From PALSA-1006 sp041660815 (GTDB lineage Bacteria; Pseudomonadota; Gammaproteobacteria; Burkholderiales; Gallionellaceae), in NCBI GenBank assembly GCA_041660815.1, contig JBAZVN010000012.1:55726-119725 (forward strand): a stretch of 64,000 nucleotides of DNA, in the 5' to 3' direction. Made by a program: the position numbers and the translations under genes. The notes beneath the pieces are model-generated. The model saw only the letters and a list, made by a program, of their open reading frames with translations, was not told where the DNA came from and did not search any database. Below are positions 42,651-51,910 of the stretch, piece after piece. The number at the start of each line of letters is the position of its first letter. Within the stretch, counting starts at the first letter, position 1.

Positions 42651-45600
42651 CTACACCATCAACTCATTCGCAATCATCTCCGCCTGCTTCAAAACCGTCT
42701 CGGTAGCCAGCAACTGCATATCAGGTGGATAGCCATACTGCCGAAGCGTGCGCTTCACGATCACCTTGAGTTTCGCCTTCACATTTTCCTTGATGGTCCA
42801 ATCTATCGAGGCATTCTCACGCACGCGCTGTGTCAGCACTACCGCTAGTTCGCGCAGCTTGTCTTGCTGCATTAACGTCTTTGCACTGTCGTTGTTTGCC
42901 ACCGCCGTATAGAAAGCATACTCAAAATCACTCAATCCCATGTGCTTGGCTTCTGCATCGGAGGCGACGATCTCTTTGCTGATCTTGATCAGCTCTTCCA
43001 TCACCTCGGCGGCAGTCAGAATTTTGTTGTGGTATTTCTTGATGGCGTTTTCCAACATCTCCATCAGGCTCTTGCTCTGCACCAAGTTCTTTTTGGCGCG
43101 CACACGCAACTCATCGTTGAGCAGCTTCTTCAGCACCTCCAACGCCACGTTCTTATGCTCAAAGCCTTTTAGCTCCGCTAAAAACTCATCCGACAAAATC
43201 GAAATGTCCGGCTTCTTGATACCCGCCGCATCAAAGACATCAATCACCTGCTCCGATACCAGCGCCTTGTCGATCACTTGGCGGATCGTGGTTTCGATTT
43301 CCTCGTTACTGCGACCTTCTCCCGTGCTGTCGAACTTTGCCAAGCGCGCTTTCACTGCTTGGAAGAATCCCACTTCATCCTTCGCATCCATCGCCTGATC
43401 GTGCGGAATGGCAATGGCGAACGCTTGCGAAAGCGCTGTCACCTCATTGATGTATCTCTTCCTGCCATCCTCCAAACCGAGGACATGCTCTTCCGCCGCC
43501 AAGATCATCGATAACTTATGCGCTGTCTCCGCCTCGAAATAGTTCTCGTAGGGGAAGCCGTGATACATGGCCGATACCACTTCCAATTTCTCCAGCATCA
43601 AGCCGACAGCTTGTTCCTGCATCAAGGTCGGATCGCCTTTACCGCCCGCATCGGAATAGAACGACAGCGCCGCCTTCAAGTCAGCAGCAATGCCCAAGTA
43701 ATCCACCACCAAGCCGCCCGGCTTGTCTTTGTGGACTCGATTCACCCGCGCAATCGCCTGCATCAAGTTATGCCCCTTCATCGGTTTGTCGATGTAGAGG
43801 GTGTGCATGCTCGGTGCATCAAAGCCGGTCAGCCACATGTCGCGTACGATCACCAGCTTGAGAGGATCGTCGTCATTCTTCATACGCTCAGCCAACTGCT
43901 TACGTTGCTCTTTATTTGTGTGATGTTTCGCCAACAGTGGGCCGTCGCTTGAGGCGGCGGTCATCACCACCTTGATTACGCCCTTGTTCAAATCATCCGA
44001 ATGCCATTCGGGTTTGATCTTGACGATTTCCGCATACAGCTCAGCCGCAATGCGCCGCGACATGCTCACCACCATGGCCTTGCCTGTGAACACCTCTTGC
44101 CGCGCCTCAAAGTGCGCGACTATATCCTTGGCGATGTTCTTGATGCGCTGCTCGCTGCCGATCAACGCCTCCATCTTCGTCCACTTGGCCTTGGCTTTTT
44201 GCGTCTCGGTTAGCTCATCCTGATCCAGCTCATCGTCCAGATCGGCAACTAGCTGTTTGCCTTCGTCGCTCAAACCCACCTTTGCCAAGCGGCTTTCGTA
44301 ATAGATGCGCACCGTCGCGCCGTCTTCCACCGCCTGTGCGATGTCATAGATGTCCACATAGTTGCCAAACACCGCTGGCGTGTTCACATCGGTCTTTTCA
44401 ATCGGTGTACCTGTAAAGCCTAGATAGGTCGCACCCGGCAGCGCATCGCGCAAGTATTTGGCAAAGCCGTACACCACCTTTTTACCGACCACTTCGCCAC
44501 TGGCATCTTTCTCATCCACCGTCTTGGCACTGAAGCCATATTGCGTGCGGTGCGCCTCATCCACGATCACCACGATGTTGCGGCGACCAGACAACTCCTC
44601 GTACACATTGCCCTCCTCAGGCTGGAATTTCTGGATAGTAGTAAACACCACCCCGCCGGAAGCCACCTTCAACAATTCTTTCAACTGTTCGCGATTTTCG
44701 GCCTGCACTGGGTCTTGCCGTAACAATTGCCGCGAAGAGGCAAAGGTGTCAAACAACTGGTCATCCAAATCATTGCGGTCAGTGACAACCAATACAGTAG
44801 GATTATCCAGCACCAACACAATCTTGCCGGTGTAGAACACCATTGAAAGCGACTTGCCGGAACCCTGCGTATGCCAAACCACGCCAGCCTTCTTATCGCC
44901 CTTTGGCTGATGCGCCACTCCCGGCAAACCATAGCTCGCCGGTGTTTGTTGTGCGCGCAATCCCTCGCCCAGACTTGTTGTATCCACATAGGCTGCGCGC
45001 AAAGTAGAAACCACCGCCGCATTCACCGCGTAATACTGGTGGTATGCCGCTAGCTTCTTCACTGTGCTGATGCTGATTACGCCGGTTTGTGGGTCTTCCT
45101 TCTTGCTCTTTTCAAACACGATGAAGTGGCGCAGTAAGTCCAGCATGGTAGACTTATTCAACATGCCGAGTATTAGCGTCTCTAACTGGCTTACCAGATG
45201 CGAAGCTTCCGCTTTACCGTCCGCACTTTTCCAAGTCATGAAACGGCTCAAACCGGCGGAAAGAGAACCCGCTTTAGCTTCCAGCCCGTCGGAAATTACG
45301 AGCAAAGCATTGGTGGTGAATAGACTCGGGATGAGATGCTTATAGGTTTCAAGCTGCTGATACGCAGCCTTGATAGTGGCGTTTTCATCGGCAGCGTTTT
45401 TCAGCTCAATCACCACCAGCGGGATGCCGTTCACAAACAATACCAAGTCGGGACGCTTGTTCTGATGATTCTCAATCACCGTGAATTGATTGGCGACTAC
45501 AAATTCGTTGTTCTCAGGATGTGCAAAGTCGATCAGCCACACCAGATCGCCGCGCTCGTCACCATCTTGATGGCGACTTACCTTCACGCCCTCGGTGAGC

Positions 45601-45875
45601 AAGCGGTGGAAAACTTCGTTGTTAGCAAGCAGTTCGGGCGAACTGATGCGCTGCACTTCCTTAAGCGCAGCCTGCAACACCGCAGGCGACAACTTGGGGT
45701 TGATGCGCTTGAGTGCCTGCTCCAACCGTCCGGCCAGCAACACCTCACTATAATGACTGCGCTCTGGCTTCTCCCCATCGGGCGCTATGTCCGGCGCATA
45801 GACGTAGCTGTAGCCTAGGCGTTCGAATAGCTTGATGGCGAAGTCTTCAATGGCGGATTCGGTGAGCTTAGTCAT
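42651..45875 (-). CDS. hsdR: Type I restriction enzyme, HsdR subunit
   Basis: 1,074 residues from the ATG at 45875. The N-terminal nuclease domain has RPDLVLFVNGIPLVVIELKN (D...E-x-K). The SF2 motor shows WHTQGSGKSLSMVF (motif I), VDEAHRTQYG (DEAH box) and YLGFTGTPI (motif III). The C-terminal helical region contacts HsdM. It cuts unmethylated DNA after translocation. It lies at the end of an operon whose hsdM and hsdS genes are 3 kb upstream, separated by inserted genes. Confidence 0.95.
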   Translation of the reverse strand: MTKLTESAIEDFAIKLFERLGYSYVYAPDIAPDGEKPERSHYSEVLLAGRLEQALKRINPKLSPAVLQAALKEVQRISSPELLANNEVFHRLLTEGVKVSRHQDGDERGDLVWLIDFAHPENNEFVVANQFTVIENHQNKRPDLVLFVNGIPLVVIELKNAADENATIKAAYQQLETYKHLIPSLFTTNALLVISDGLEAKAGSLSAGLSRFMTWKSADGKAEASHLVSQLETLILGMLNKSTMLDLLRHFIVFEKSKKEDPQTGVISISTVKKLAAYHQYYAVNAAVVSTLRAAYVDTTSLGEGLRAQQTPASYGLPGVAHQPKGDKKAGVVWHTQGSGKSLSMVFYTGKIVLVLDNPTVLVVTDRNDLDDQLFDTFASSRQLLRQDPVQAENREQLKELLKVASGGVVFTTIQKFQPEEGNVYEELSGRRNIVVIVDEAHRTQYGFSAKTVDEKDASGEVVGKKVVYGFAKYLRDALPGATYLGFTGTPIEKTDVNTPAVFGNYVDIYDIAQAVEDGATVRIYYESRLAKVGLSDEGKQLVADLDDELDQDELTETQKAKAKWTKMEALIGSEQRIKNIAKDIVAHFEARQEVFTGKAMVVSMSRRIAAELYAEIVKIKPEWHSDDLNKGVIKVVMTAASSDGPLLAKHHTNKEQRKQLAERMKNDDDPLKLVIVRDMWLTGFDAPSMHTLYIDKPMKGHNLMQAIARVNRVHKDKPGGLVVDYLGIAADLKAALSFYSDAGGKGDPTLMQEQAVGLMLEKLEVVSAMYHGFPYENYFEAETAHKLSMILAAEEHVLGLEDGRKRYINEVTALSQAFAIAIPHDQAMDAKDEVGFFQAVKARLAKFDSTGEGRSNEEIETTIRQVIDKALVSEQVIDVFDAAGIKKPDISILSDEFLAELKGFEHKNVALEVLKKLLNDELRVRAKKNLVQSKSLMEMLENAIKKYHNKILTAAEVMEELIKISKEIVASDAEAKHMGLSDFEYAFYTAVANNDSAKTLMQQDKLRELAVVLTQRVRENASIDWTIKENVKAKLKVIVKRTLRQYGYPPDMQLLATETVLKQAEMIANELMV

Positions 45876-45877
45876 AA

Positions 45878-46699
45878 TTACTTTTTTCTCTGCCCACTTA
45901 AATCGGCAATCGCTGCCTGCAAAACTTGCCAACTGATTTTTGCCGTGTGGGGGTCAGGCTTGAATCCTTGAGAGGCTTGCTGTCGTGGGTGAATGTAGTT
46001 TCTAAAATCCTTTAGGGCATGTCCATATTTCTTCACATCCAGAGACAGCAATCCGACCTCGTGCGCTACGTTGAGCAAGCTTTCGAGCGACCATAAATAT
46101 AGTTGCAACACCTTGTCTTCTTTATCCTTCGGGGCCGACTTGGCGGAATTAAACTGTTGTGGCTGTTTGGTCGCCGCATCAAGCAGTAGACCTTCCAAGG
46201 TGCTTCCACACAAAAAAATCGTCGCCAGTGCCGCCTCAGATTTCAACGACCTGTGAATTTCATCAATTCGCTGCTCAATGACTGACTGCAACTGCGCATC
46301 TATACTCAATCTAGCAAGCTTGAGATCGGAAAACACCTGTTTAAGAAAATCTTCCTGCGTTTGAGCAGACTGCTCAGTATGCGGCGTTTTCCCTGTCAGT
46401 CGACCGAGAATTGAAACAGCTTTGGCTTGATCAGCACTTTCTATTTTCTCGACCGCACAAGCATACTCAAGCATCGCCGACAGAACTTTTGCAACAATCG
46501 CATCCGATTCAATTTCCCAAAATACGCGCAGCCGCCGCATTTTCGACGCACCGTTAACCCGGTATTTATTTGCATCGATATTGATGCCGTGCTCCCGAAA
46601 GAACTCAGCATAGGTGCGATCATTAAAGTTCAGCACATAACCGCCACGGTCAAACAACTTCTCGAAGATAACTTTTTCGTGGGCTTTTAATGTGGACAT
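45878..46699 (-). CDS. Hypothetical protein, HEPN-like C-terminal region, in R-M operon
   Basis: 273 residues, not firmly recognised. The first ~90 residues have RTYAEFFREHGINIDANKY and MRRLRVFWEIE. The C-terminal helical half contains IFLCGSTLEGLLLDAA and KDFRNYIHP, similar to HEPN-type domains of abortive-infection proteins, though the R-x3-H spacing is shorter than the usual R-x4-6-H. It starts 4 bp after the 45-residue gene and ends 2 bp before hsdR, so it is part of the operon. Confidence 0.5.
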   Translation of the reverse strand: MSTLKAHEKVIFEKLFDRGGYVLNFNDRTYAEFFREHGINIDANKYRVNGASKMRRLRVFWEIESDAIVAKVLSAMLEYACAVEKIESADQAKAVSILGRLTGKTPHTEQSAQTQEDFLKQVFSDLKLARLSIDAQLQSVIEQRIDEIHRSLKSEAALATIFLCGSTLEGLLLDAATKQPQQFNSAKSAPKDKEDKVLQLYLWSLESLLNVAHEVGLLSLDVKKYGHALKDFRNYIHPRQQASQGFKPDPHTAKISWQVLQAAIADLSGQRKK

Positions 46700-46702
46700 G
46701 AT

Positions 46703-46840
46703 TTAGACCTCTACTCGCACTTCGTTGCGCATCACCGCCGGCAACATAATTTCACCACCTAGATTTTTGATAAAGGCAGAGTCCAAGGACTCGATCAGCT
46801 TGGCGGCAAAGTCTTCGCTGGCGAACTCATTGAGCTTCAT
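46703..46840 (-). CDS. Very small protein (45 residues) in R-M operon
   Basis: Begins at the ATG at 46840, 7 bp after the deaminase stop, and ends 3 bp before the next start. Sequence pattern MKLNEFASEDFAAKLIESLD then NLGGEIMLPAV and NEVRVEV. Not recognised. It could be a genuine small partner protein or the surviving end of a larger gene; tight spacing on both sides favours translation. Confidence 0.4.
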   Translation of the reverse strand: MKLNEFASEDFAAKLIESLDSAFIKNLGGEIMLPAVMRNEVRVEV

Positions 46841-46847
46841 ACTGCCA

Positions 46848-48710
46848 CTAGCCACCTTGAGAAGAGGTCTGTTTTTGAAGTTCGAACTCAAGCGCTTCGA
46901 CCCTCCGCTCCAACTCTTCTTCACGCTTTGTTTTTTTGTATATCTTCTTCTTCCCGCCAATCAACTTATAACCAGTTAACACCTGCAGCTCATCTTTGTA
47001 CGGCATGATCGACTGATAAATTCTTTGGTATGCAGAACCTATTGCGCCACTGAACAATATCAATTCCGGGTTGTTATTCCCCGCCTTAAGGATATGATCA
47101 TTCGATATCCCAGGATAAGGATCAATGAAGTAGATTTTTCTAATCCCAAGCTGATACGCCTTTTTGGAACAAAGTTCACATGGGCTTGCTGTTGTAAAAA
47201 GAACCCCACCCCTTATTCCTTCGCCACCATATTTCGTGATTTGCAGGAAGGCATTTTCCTCCGCATGAAGTGATCTGGTATGCACTTGATTCTTTTCTCC
47301 CTCCACTTCGTTATATACATCCTTGAAGCAGTAGGGAAAGGGTCTTCCGCCCAAGCCGTCTCCCTTATGGATTGAGGAAAAGCTTAGATCAAGAACCTTG
47401 CGAAATTCGGGGCTATTTTGTTCATATTCACTAAACGTAGATGTATTACTAACTCCATGCAGTAACTCATCAACGCCACGAAGTAGACAGGGCACCTGCC
47501 CCTCCGGGACACTATTCCATCCAACAGCTTTAACGGAGTAGCTTAAATCAGTTATTACCGCGCCCACCTGCCTAGAAATACATCCAGAATTTAGCTTGGC
47601 AGTAAAAGCCAGTTGCATCGATCGCTCAATGGCAGTCGGGGTCACAAGTCCGGGATGCTTAATTAACGTGACATACCAATACAACTGATTTGCCAGTTCG
47701 GTATTGTTAAACTTTTGTCTTTTTGGGTTAGTTATATGTATATCCGCAAGCTCAATACAACGCTGGATATTCTGGGAAACAAACATCTCAGCCCCAGATG
47801 TTTTCTTTGGATATTCCTTCTGATCTAACTTTTGAATTTGAGCATCTGAGAGCTTATGGCTATCTCTGAGGTGGGCCAGTCTTTCAGAGTTTGGCGTATT
47901 AACCGCGACAAGGAAGAAATGTGCATGCCTTTGTTTAAAGTATTCGGCTTCATATGGGTTACGAATTGCGTCAATAACAATGAACAAATTTTCTTTACCC
48001 TCATCCTTATGTTTGTATTGAAGGGCGCGAACAATTTTATTTATTACTCGAGGCAAGAAAAAAATCTCTTCGGCAACAAAATCTTTAATATTGGCCCTGC
48101 CAGAAGCTCTAATGTTGTCACCAGCCTCCTGATACAAAAGAACATACGAATCAACACCGATTAATTCCTGCAAAGCCTCCTTTAATTTTTCAGTAAACTG
48201 AGGGAGAACATCAAAGAAAATTTCAATGGAACGTTTTGCCCTAGCTTTAACTTCTGCTTTACCATTCTCTGGCATTCCCTTTAATTCTTTGAGTAGCTCG
48301 TGAGTTTTTTCATACTCAATTTTGAAGGTAGACAATTTACTAGCTATGTCATCTGCATTTTTGCCCGGAACAACTGTCGAGAGAAATTCGGCGAACTGCC
48401 CAAACTCAAGATCCAAAATGAAATAAGTAATTACCGTTGTCACTCGAATTGAGTAAAAAGGTTCCCAATTGCTTTGGGTGTATTTGTCAATTATGGCGAG
48501 CTTTCTTCTGTCGTTTATCGATGTGTAAATTGCCGATTCACCGACTGGAGAAGCCGTTTCTTGTCCTAGAATTTTTGCTGCCGTTGAGCAACCCGACCCA
48601 GTACGTCCGGTTAGGCCCAGTAGAATAAAATTCCCTACATGTGAATATGTTCTCTTTATTGCATCAGAGAATGCATTCCGATTCACCTCTTGGATTTCTT
48701 GTTGGGTCAT
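46848..48710 (-). CDS. AvcD/DcdV-like anti-phage protein: P-loop kinase fused to deoxycytidylate deaminase
   Basis: 620 residues. The N-terminal P-loop is GLTGRTGSGCS (32-42), heading a ~300-residue kinase-like domain. The C-terminal deaminase has HAE (about 481-483) and TASPCELC (about 506-513), which together bind catalytic zinc. The domain order is that of AvcD/DcdV, which deplete dCTP/dCMP during infection. An extra coiled coil ends the protein (KREEELERRVEALE). The gene is AT-richer than hsdM/hsdR. Its start has AGGGG and lies 15 bp after the hsdS stop, leaving no room for an AvcI-like RNA upstream. Confidence 0.82.
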   Translation of the reverse strand: MTQQEIQEVNRNAFSDAIKRTYSHVGNFILLGLTGRTGSGCSTAAKILGQETASPVGESAIYTSINDRRKLAIIDKYTQSNWEPFYSIRVTTVITYFILDLEFGQFAEFLSTVVPGKNADDIASKLSTFKIEYEKTHELLKELKGMPENGKAEVKARAKRSIEIFFDVLPQFTEKLKEALQELIGVDSYVLLYQEAGDNIRASGRANIKDFVAEEIFFLPRVINKIVRALQYKHKDEGKENLFIVIDAIRNPYEAEYFKQRHAHFFLVAVNTPNSERLAHLRDSHKLSDAQIQKLDQKEYPKKTSGAEMFVSQNIQRCIELADIHITNPKRQKFNNTELANQLYWYVTLIKHPGLVTPTAIERSMQLAFTAKLNSGCISRQVGAVITDLSYSVKAVGWNSVPEGQVPCLLRGVDELLHGVSNTSTFSEYEQNSPEFRKVLDLSFSSIHKGDGLGGRPFPYCFKDVYNEVEGEKNQVHTRSLHAEENAFLQITKYGGEGIRGGVLFTTASPCELCSKKAYQLGIRKIYFIDPYPGISNDHILKAGNNNPELILFSGAIGSAYQRIYQSIMPYKDELQVLTGYKLIGGKKKIYKKTKREEELERRVEALEFELQKQTSSQGG

Positions 48711-48725
48711 ATTTGTAGCCCCTGA

Positions 48726-49841
48726 TTAATAATTAATTCGTATCTCGCCGCTCATCAGTTTTGGCAGAAGGGTGTCTCGTAATTTTTCAAGAGTGCGAAT
48801 TTGCCTATCATTCTCCCAACATTTTTCGTAGATCGGTTGAATGATAGCTATTGCTTGATCCTGAAGTGATTGCGGCGGAAGCAGCAATTTATATTTACGG
48901 AAATCCTTGAGCACAATACGAGGAATCACCGCCCCAGTGACGATGTTCGCCAAACCTTCTTTTGTTGATTCCAATTTAAGGAAGGTTGCGAGCAACAGTG
49001 GATGGTATTTTCCATTTGGTCTCAGAATGGCAATTGATGACAATATGACAACATCCATATCCTCCTCGGCCACAAAGACGTGCTTCAAGTAGCTACCATC
49101 CTTGGCAATCAAGATGTCGTTCTTCAATGGACGACAATCCGTCCTTACAAGCTCATCAAAATCATCTTGGGAAATCTGACGGCAGCTCTCCGTGTTTATC
49201 CCCCATTGGTACATATCCTTTACCGAAGCCATTGGCAGACCAGCCTCCACCGTAGGCGGACTTGCATGTGCCCCATCGGTAATTCTGGCAGTGACATCAC
49301 TGAGCGTAACCTCCTCCCAATCTTCCTGCGCCTCTTCCACGAACCACCGGCGGAACAGGGTTACGGTCATACCTTCGAGGGTTTTATTCTGGCGGTGCAG
49401 TAGGTCGATTTTGTCGTCGAGGCTGCTGAGGACGGCAGCGATGGCTTTTTGTTCAGGGAGAAGTGGAAGCAGCAGCCGCTGCTGGTACGCCGTATCTCGG
49501 TTTAGCCCGGGCACAGCGCTATCCTCATTCAGTTCCTCAAGCCCAAGTGTCTGAAGCAGAAAATATAAGAATTTGAAATCGTAATTTGAGTCATCCGGCA
49601 ATATGTAATAAGCCGTATCGATACACCAGAATGGCTGAGAAGATAGATAGACCTTGCCCACAGTCCCTTTTCGACCAATGATCAAACCCTTGTTGTTAAC
49701 TAAGTGCGCATCGTGCATGCCTGTTATGCCTGCGGAGCTATACACAGGAACATTGCCCACAGCACGATAATCTGTTCTTAGAGCCTTGCCGTAATGCAGC
49801 GTTGCAATGTCACCAAGCATGCAATCACGCCACTCGCTCAT
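48726..49841 (-). CDS. hsdS: Type I restriction enzyme, HsdS specificity subunit
   Basis: 371 residues with two target-recognition domains separated by conserved helical spacers: TRD1 ~1-130, spacer LPLLPEQKAIAAVLSSLDDKI, TRD2 ~170-315, spacer to the end (LRDTLLPKLMSGEIRI). It decides the two halves of the recognition sequence. The ATG overlaps the hsdM stop by 4 bp. The recognition site cannot be read from the sequence. Confidence 0.92.
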   Translation of the reverse strand: MSEWRDCMLGDIATLHYGKALRTDYRAVGNVPVYSSAGITGMHDAHLVNNKGLIIGRKGTVGKVYLSSQPFWCIDTAYYILPDDSNYDFKFLYFLLQTLGLEELNEDSAVPGLNRDTAYQQRLLLPLLPEQKAIAAVLSSLDDKIDLLHRQNKTLEGMTVTLFRRWFVEEAQEDWEEVTLSDVTARITDGAHASPPTVEAGLPMASVKDMYQWGINTESCRQISQDDFDELVRTDCRPLKNDILIAKDGSYLKHVFVAEEDMDVVILSSIAILRPNGKYHPLLLATFLKLESTKEGLANIVTGAVIPRIVLKDFRKYKLLLPPQSLQDQAIAIIQPIYEKCWENDRQIRTLEKLRDTLLPKLMSGEIRINY

Positions 49842-51382
49842 GCTTTCACCTTCGCCAAATTCTCGGCAATGGCCTTGTTCAGCTCCGCCTCTTCCAGCAA
49901 CTGCGCCTCAAATTCCGCCTTCAATGCAGCGAAGCGCTCGGCGAAGTTGAAGTCATCCTCTTCGTCCGGCAGGCCAACATAGCGCCCTGGCGTAAGCACA
50001 TAGTCCAGCTCTTGCACCCTTGCCAACGATACAGAGGCGCAAAAACCTTTTACGTCTTCATACGCTGCCTCGCCTGTACGCCAGGCATGGTACGTGGCAG
50101 TAATCTGCTGAATGTCCTCATTCGAGAGTTCTTTAGTGCGGCGGTTGATGAGATGGCCGAGGTTGCGCGCGTCAATGAAAAGAATTTCGCTTTTGCGCGG
50201 GTGACCGTTATTGCGGGTGCGGTTCATGAACCACAGCGCCGCCGGTATCTGCGTATTCAGAAACAGCTTGGCCGGCAGGTTGACGATGCAGTCGATCAGA
50301 TTGCCATCGGCGATGAGCGCCTTGCGAATCTCGCCTTCGCCGCTGGTTTTGCTGGTGAGTGCGCCTTTGGCCAGCACCACACCTGCTTTGCCTTGCGGGT
50401 TGAGGTGATAGGCGAAGTGTTGCAACCACGCAAAGTTGGCATTGCCCGCTGGCGGCGTGCCGTATGCCCAGCGTCCGTCGCCGCGCAACAGCTCGCCGCT
50501 CCAATCGCTGACGTTGAACGGCGGATTGGCAATGATGAAATCGGCTTTTAGGTCTTTGTGTGCGTCGTTGAGGAAGGAGCCTTCGTTGTTCCACTTCACC
50601 TGCGAGCTATCGATGCCGCGAATGGCGAGGTTCATCTTCGCAAGTCGCCATGTGGTTTGATTGCTCTCTTGGCCGTAGATGGAGATGTCGTTGACTCGGC
50701 CTTGATGGCCTTCGACAAACTTTTCTGACTGGACAAACATGCCGCCTGACCCACAGCAGGGGTCAAACACTCGGCCTTTGTAGGGCTCCAACATCAACAC
50801 CAGCAGCTCAACAATGCTGCGCGGGGTATAGAACTGCCCACCTTGCTTACCTTCAGCCAGAGCGAATTCGCCGAGGAAATATTCGAACACATGCCCCAGC
50901 ACATCGGCACTGCGCGACTTGGCATCACCCAGTGCGATGTTGCCCACCAGGTTAATCAATCCTCCCAAGCTGGTTGGATCAAGATTTTGCCGCGCAAACA
51001 CTTTGGGCAGCACGCCTTTGAGTGAAGGGTTCTCTTTCTCAATGGCATCCATTGCTTCATCTACATAGCTACCAATGTCTGGCTGTGTGGCTTTGGCTAA
51101 CAGATACGACCAGCGCGCCACCGTGGGCACGAAAAAGGCATTCACCGCTTTGTATTCGTCTTTGTCCTCGGGGTCGGCGCCTGCGTATTCACCTGCACCT
51201 GCTTGCAGCTTGGCAAACATCTCCTCGAACGAATCGGAGATGTATTTCAGGAAGATCAGCCCGAGCACCACGTGTTTGTATTCTGCGGCGTCGATGTTCT
51301 TGCGGAGCTTATCTGCGGCCTTCCACAATTGCTTTTCCAGCGGCTCTTCTTTGGTTTCTTTTGCTGCTTTTATTGTTGCCAT
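49838..51382 (-). CDS. hsdM: Type I restriction enzyme, HsdM methyltransferase subunit
   Basis: 514 residues. The N-terminal helical domain (LWKAADKLRKNIDAAEYKHVVLGLIFLKYISD) is followed by an N6-adenine methyltransferase core with motif I FDPCCGSGGMF and catalytic motif IV NPPF in FIIANPPFNVSDW. With HsdS it modifies the host sites. First gene of the operon, 105 bp after the recombinase-module gene. Confidence 0.95.
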   Translation of the reverse strand: MATIKAAKETKEEPLEKQLWKAADKLRKNIDAAEYKHVVLGLIFLKYISDSFEEMFAKLQAGAGEYAGADPEDKDEYKAVNAFFVPTVARWSYLLAKATQPDIGSYVDEAMDAIEKENPSLKGVLPKVFARQNLDPTSLGGLINLVGNIALGDAKSRSADVLGHVFEYFLGEFALAEGKQGGQFYTPRSIVELLVLMLEPYKGRVFDPCCGSGGMFVQSEKFVEGHQGRVNDISIYGQESNQTTWRLAKMNLAIRGIDSSQVKWNNEGSFLNDAHKDLKADFIIANPPFNVSDWSGELLRGDGRWAYGTPPAGNANFAWLQHFAYHLNPQGKAGVVLAKGALTSKTSGEGEIRKALIADGNLIDCIVNLPAKLFLNTQIPAALWFMNRTRNNGHPRKSEILFIDARNLGHLINRRTKELSNEDIQQITATYHAWRTGEAAYEDVKGFCASVSLARVQELDYVLTPGRYVGLPDEEDDFNFAERFAALKAEFEAQLLEEAELNKAIAENLAKVKA

Positions 51383-51487
51383 AGTTTTATCGAAACCCTA
51401 TTCCTACATTGTTATTCGGATTGTAGCTTGCTTTCTAATACCAGTCACTTTAGGTCGACTCGCTCACTGTATTCATTCCATTCATAG

Positions 51488-51910
51488 TCACCTACGTTTT
51501 ACTGCTGGCAATGGTTTATCAATCTGCGCATTTAGTTTTTCCATATCAACGCGAGGCATCATGTACAAGTTGTGTTGCCATCGAACAAACTGCTCACTCA
51601 TGAGTTTGTTTTGCTTTTCCAAACGAGCAACGGTGGCTTCCAGAATTGCAATCTGCTGTTTCGCAAACTCCACGGTTATATCCTGCTCTAGGGGCGTTGA
51701 TTCCTGTGCCAGCTTGAGTGCGCTCTTCTTGTCATTAAATGCTTCTACTAGAACTTGGTAAGACAGCAATGTATGCCGACTAATGCGCTTCTCTCCTAGA
51801 ACTGACGCCAGTTGCTCTGCATAGAGTTCCCACGTCAATTTTCCAGACCATTTGTCTATCTCATGCAGCGCAATAGGCAGCGTACTTTCAGTGATGATCT
51901 TCTTAGGCAT
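51488..51910 (-). CDS. Small accessory protein of the recombinase module (TnpC/GmtX-like position)
   Basis: 140 residues. The N-terminal part has WSGKLTWELYAEQLASVLGEK and ISRHTLLSY, resembling an HTH. A long coiled coil follows (VEFAKQQIAILEATVARLEKQNKLM). Its place after three recombinases, overlapping the last by 8 bp, matches the small third gene of Tn554-type (TnpC) or gamma-mobile-trio modules. Exact family not confirmed. Confidence 0.55.
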   Translation of the reverse strand: MPKKIITESTLPIALHEIDKWSGKLTWELYAEQLASVLGEKRISRHTLLSYQVLVEAFNDKKSALKLAQESTPLEQDITVEFAKQQIAILEATVARLEKQNKLMSEQFVRWQHNLYMMPRVDMEKLNAQIDKPLPAVKRR

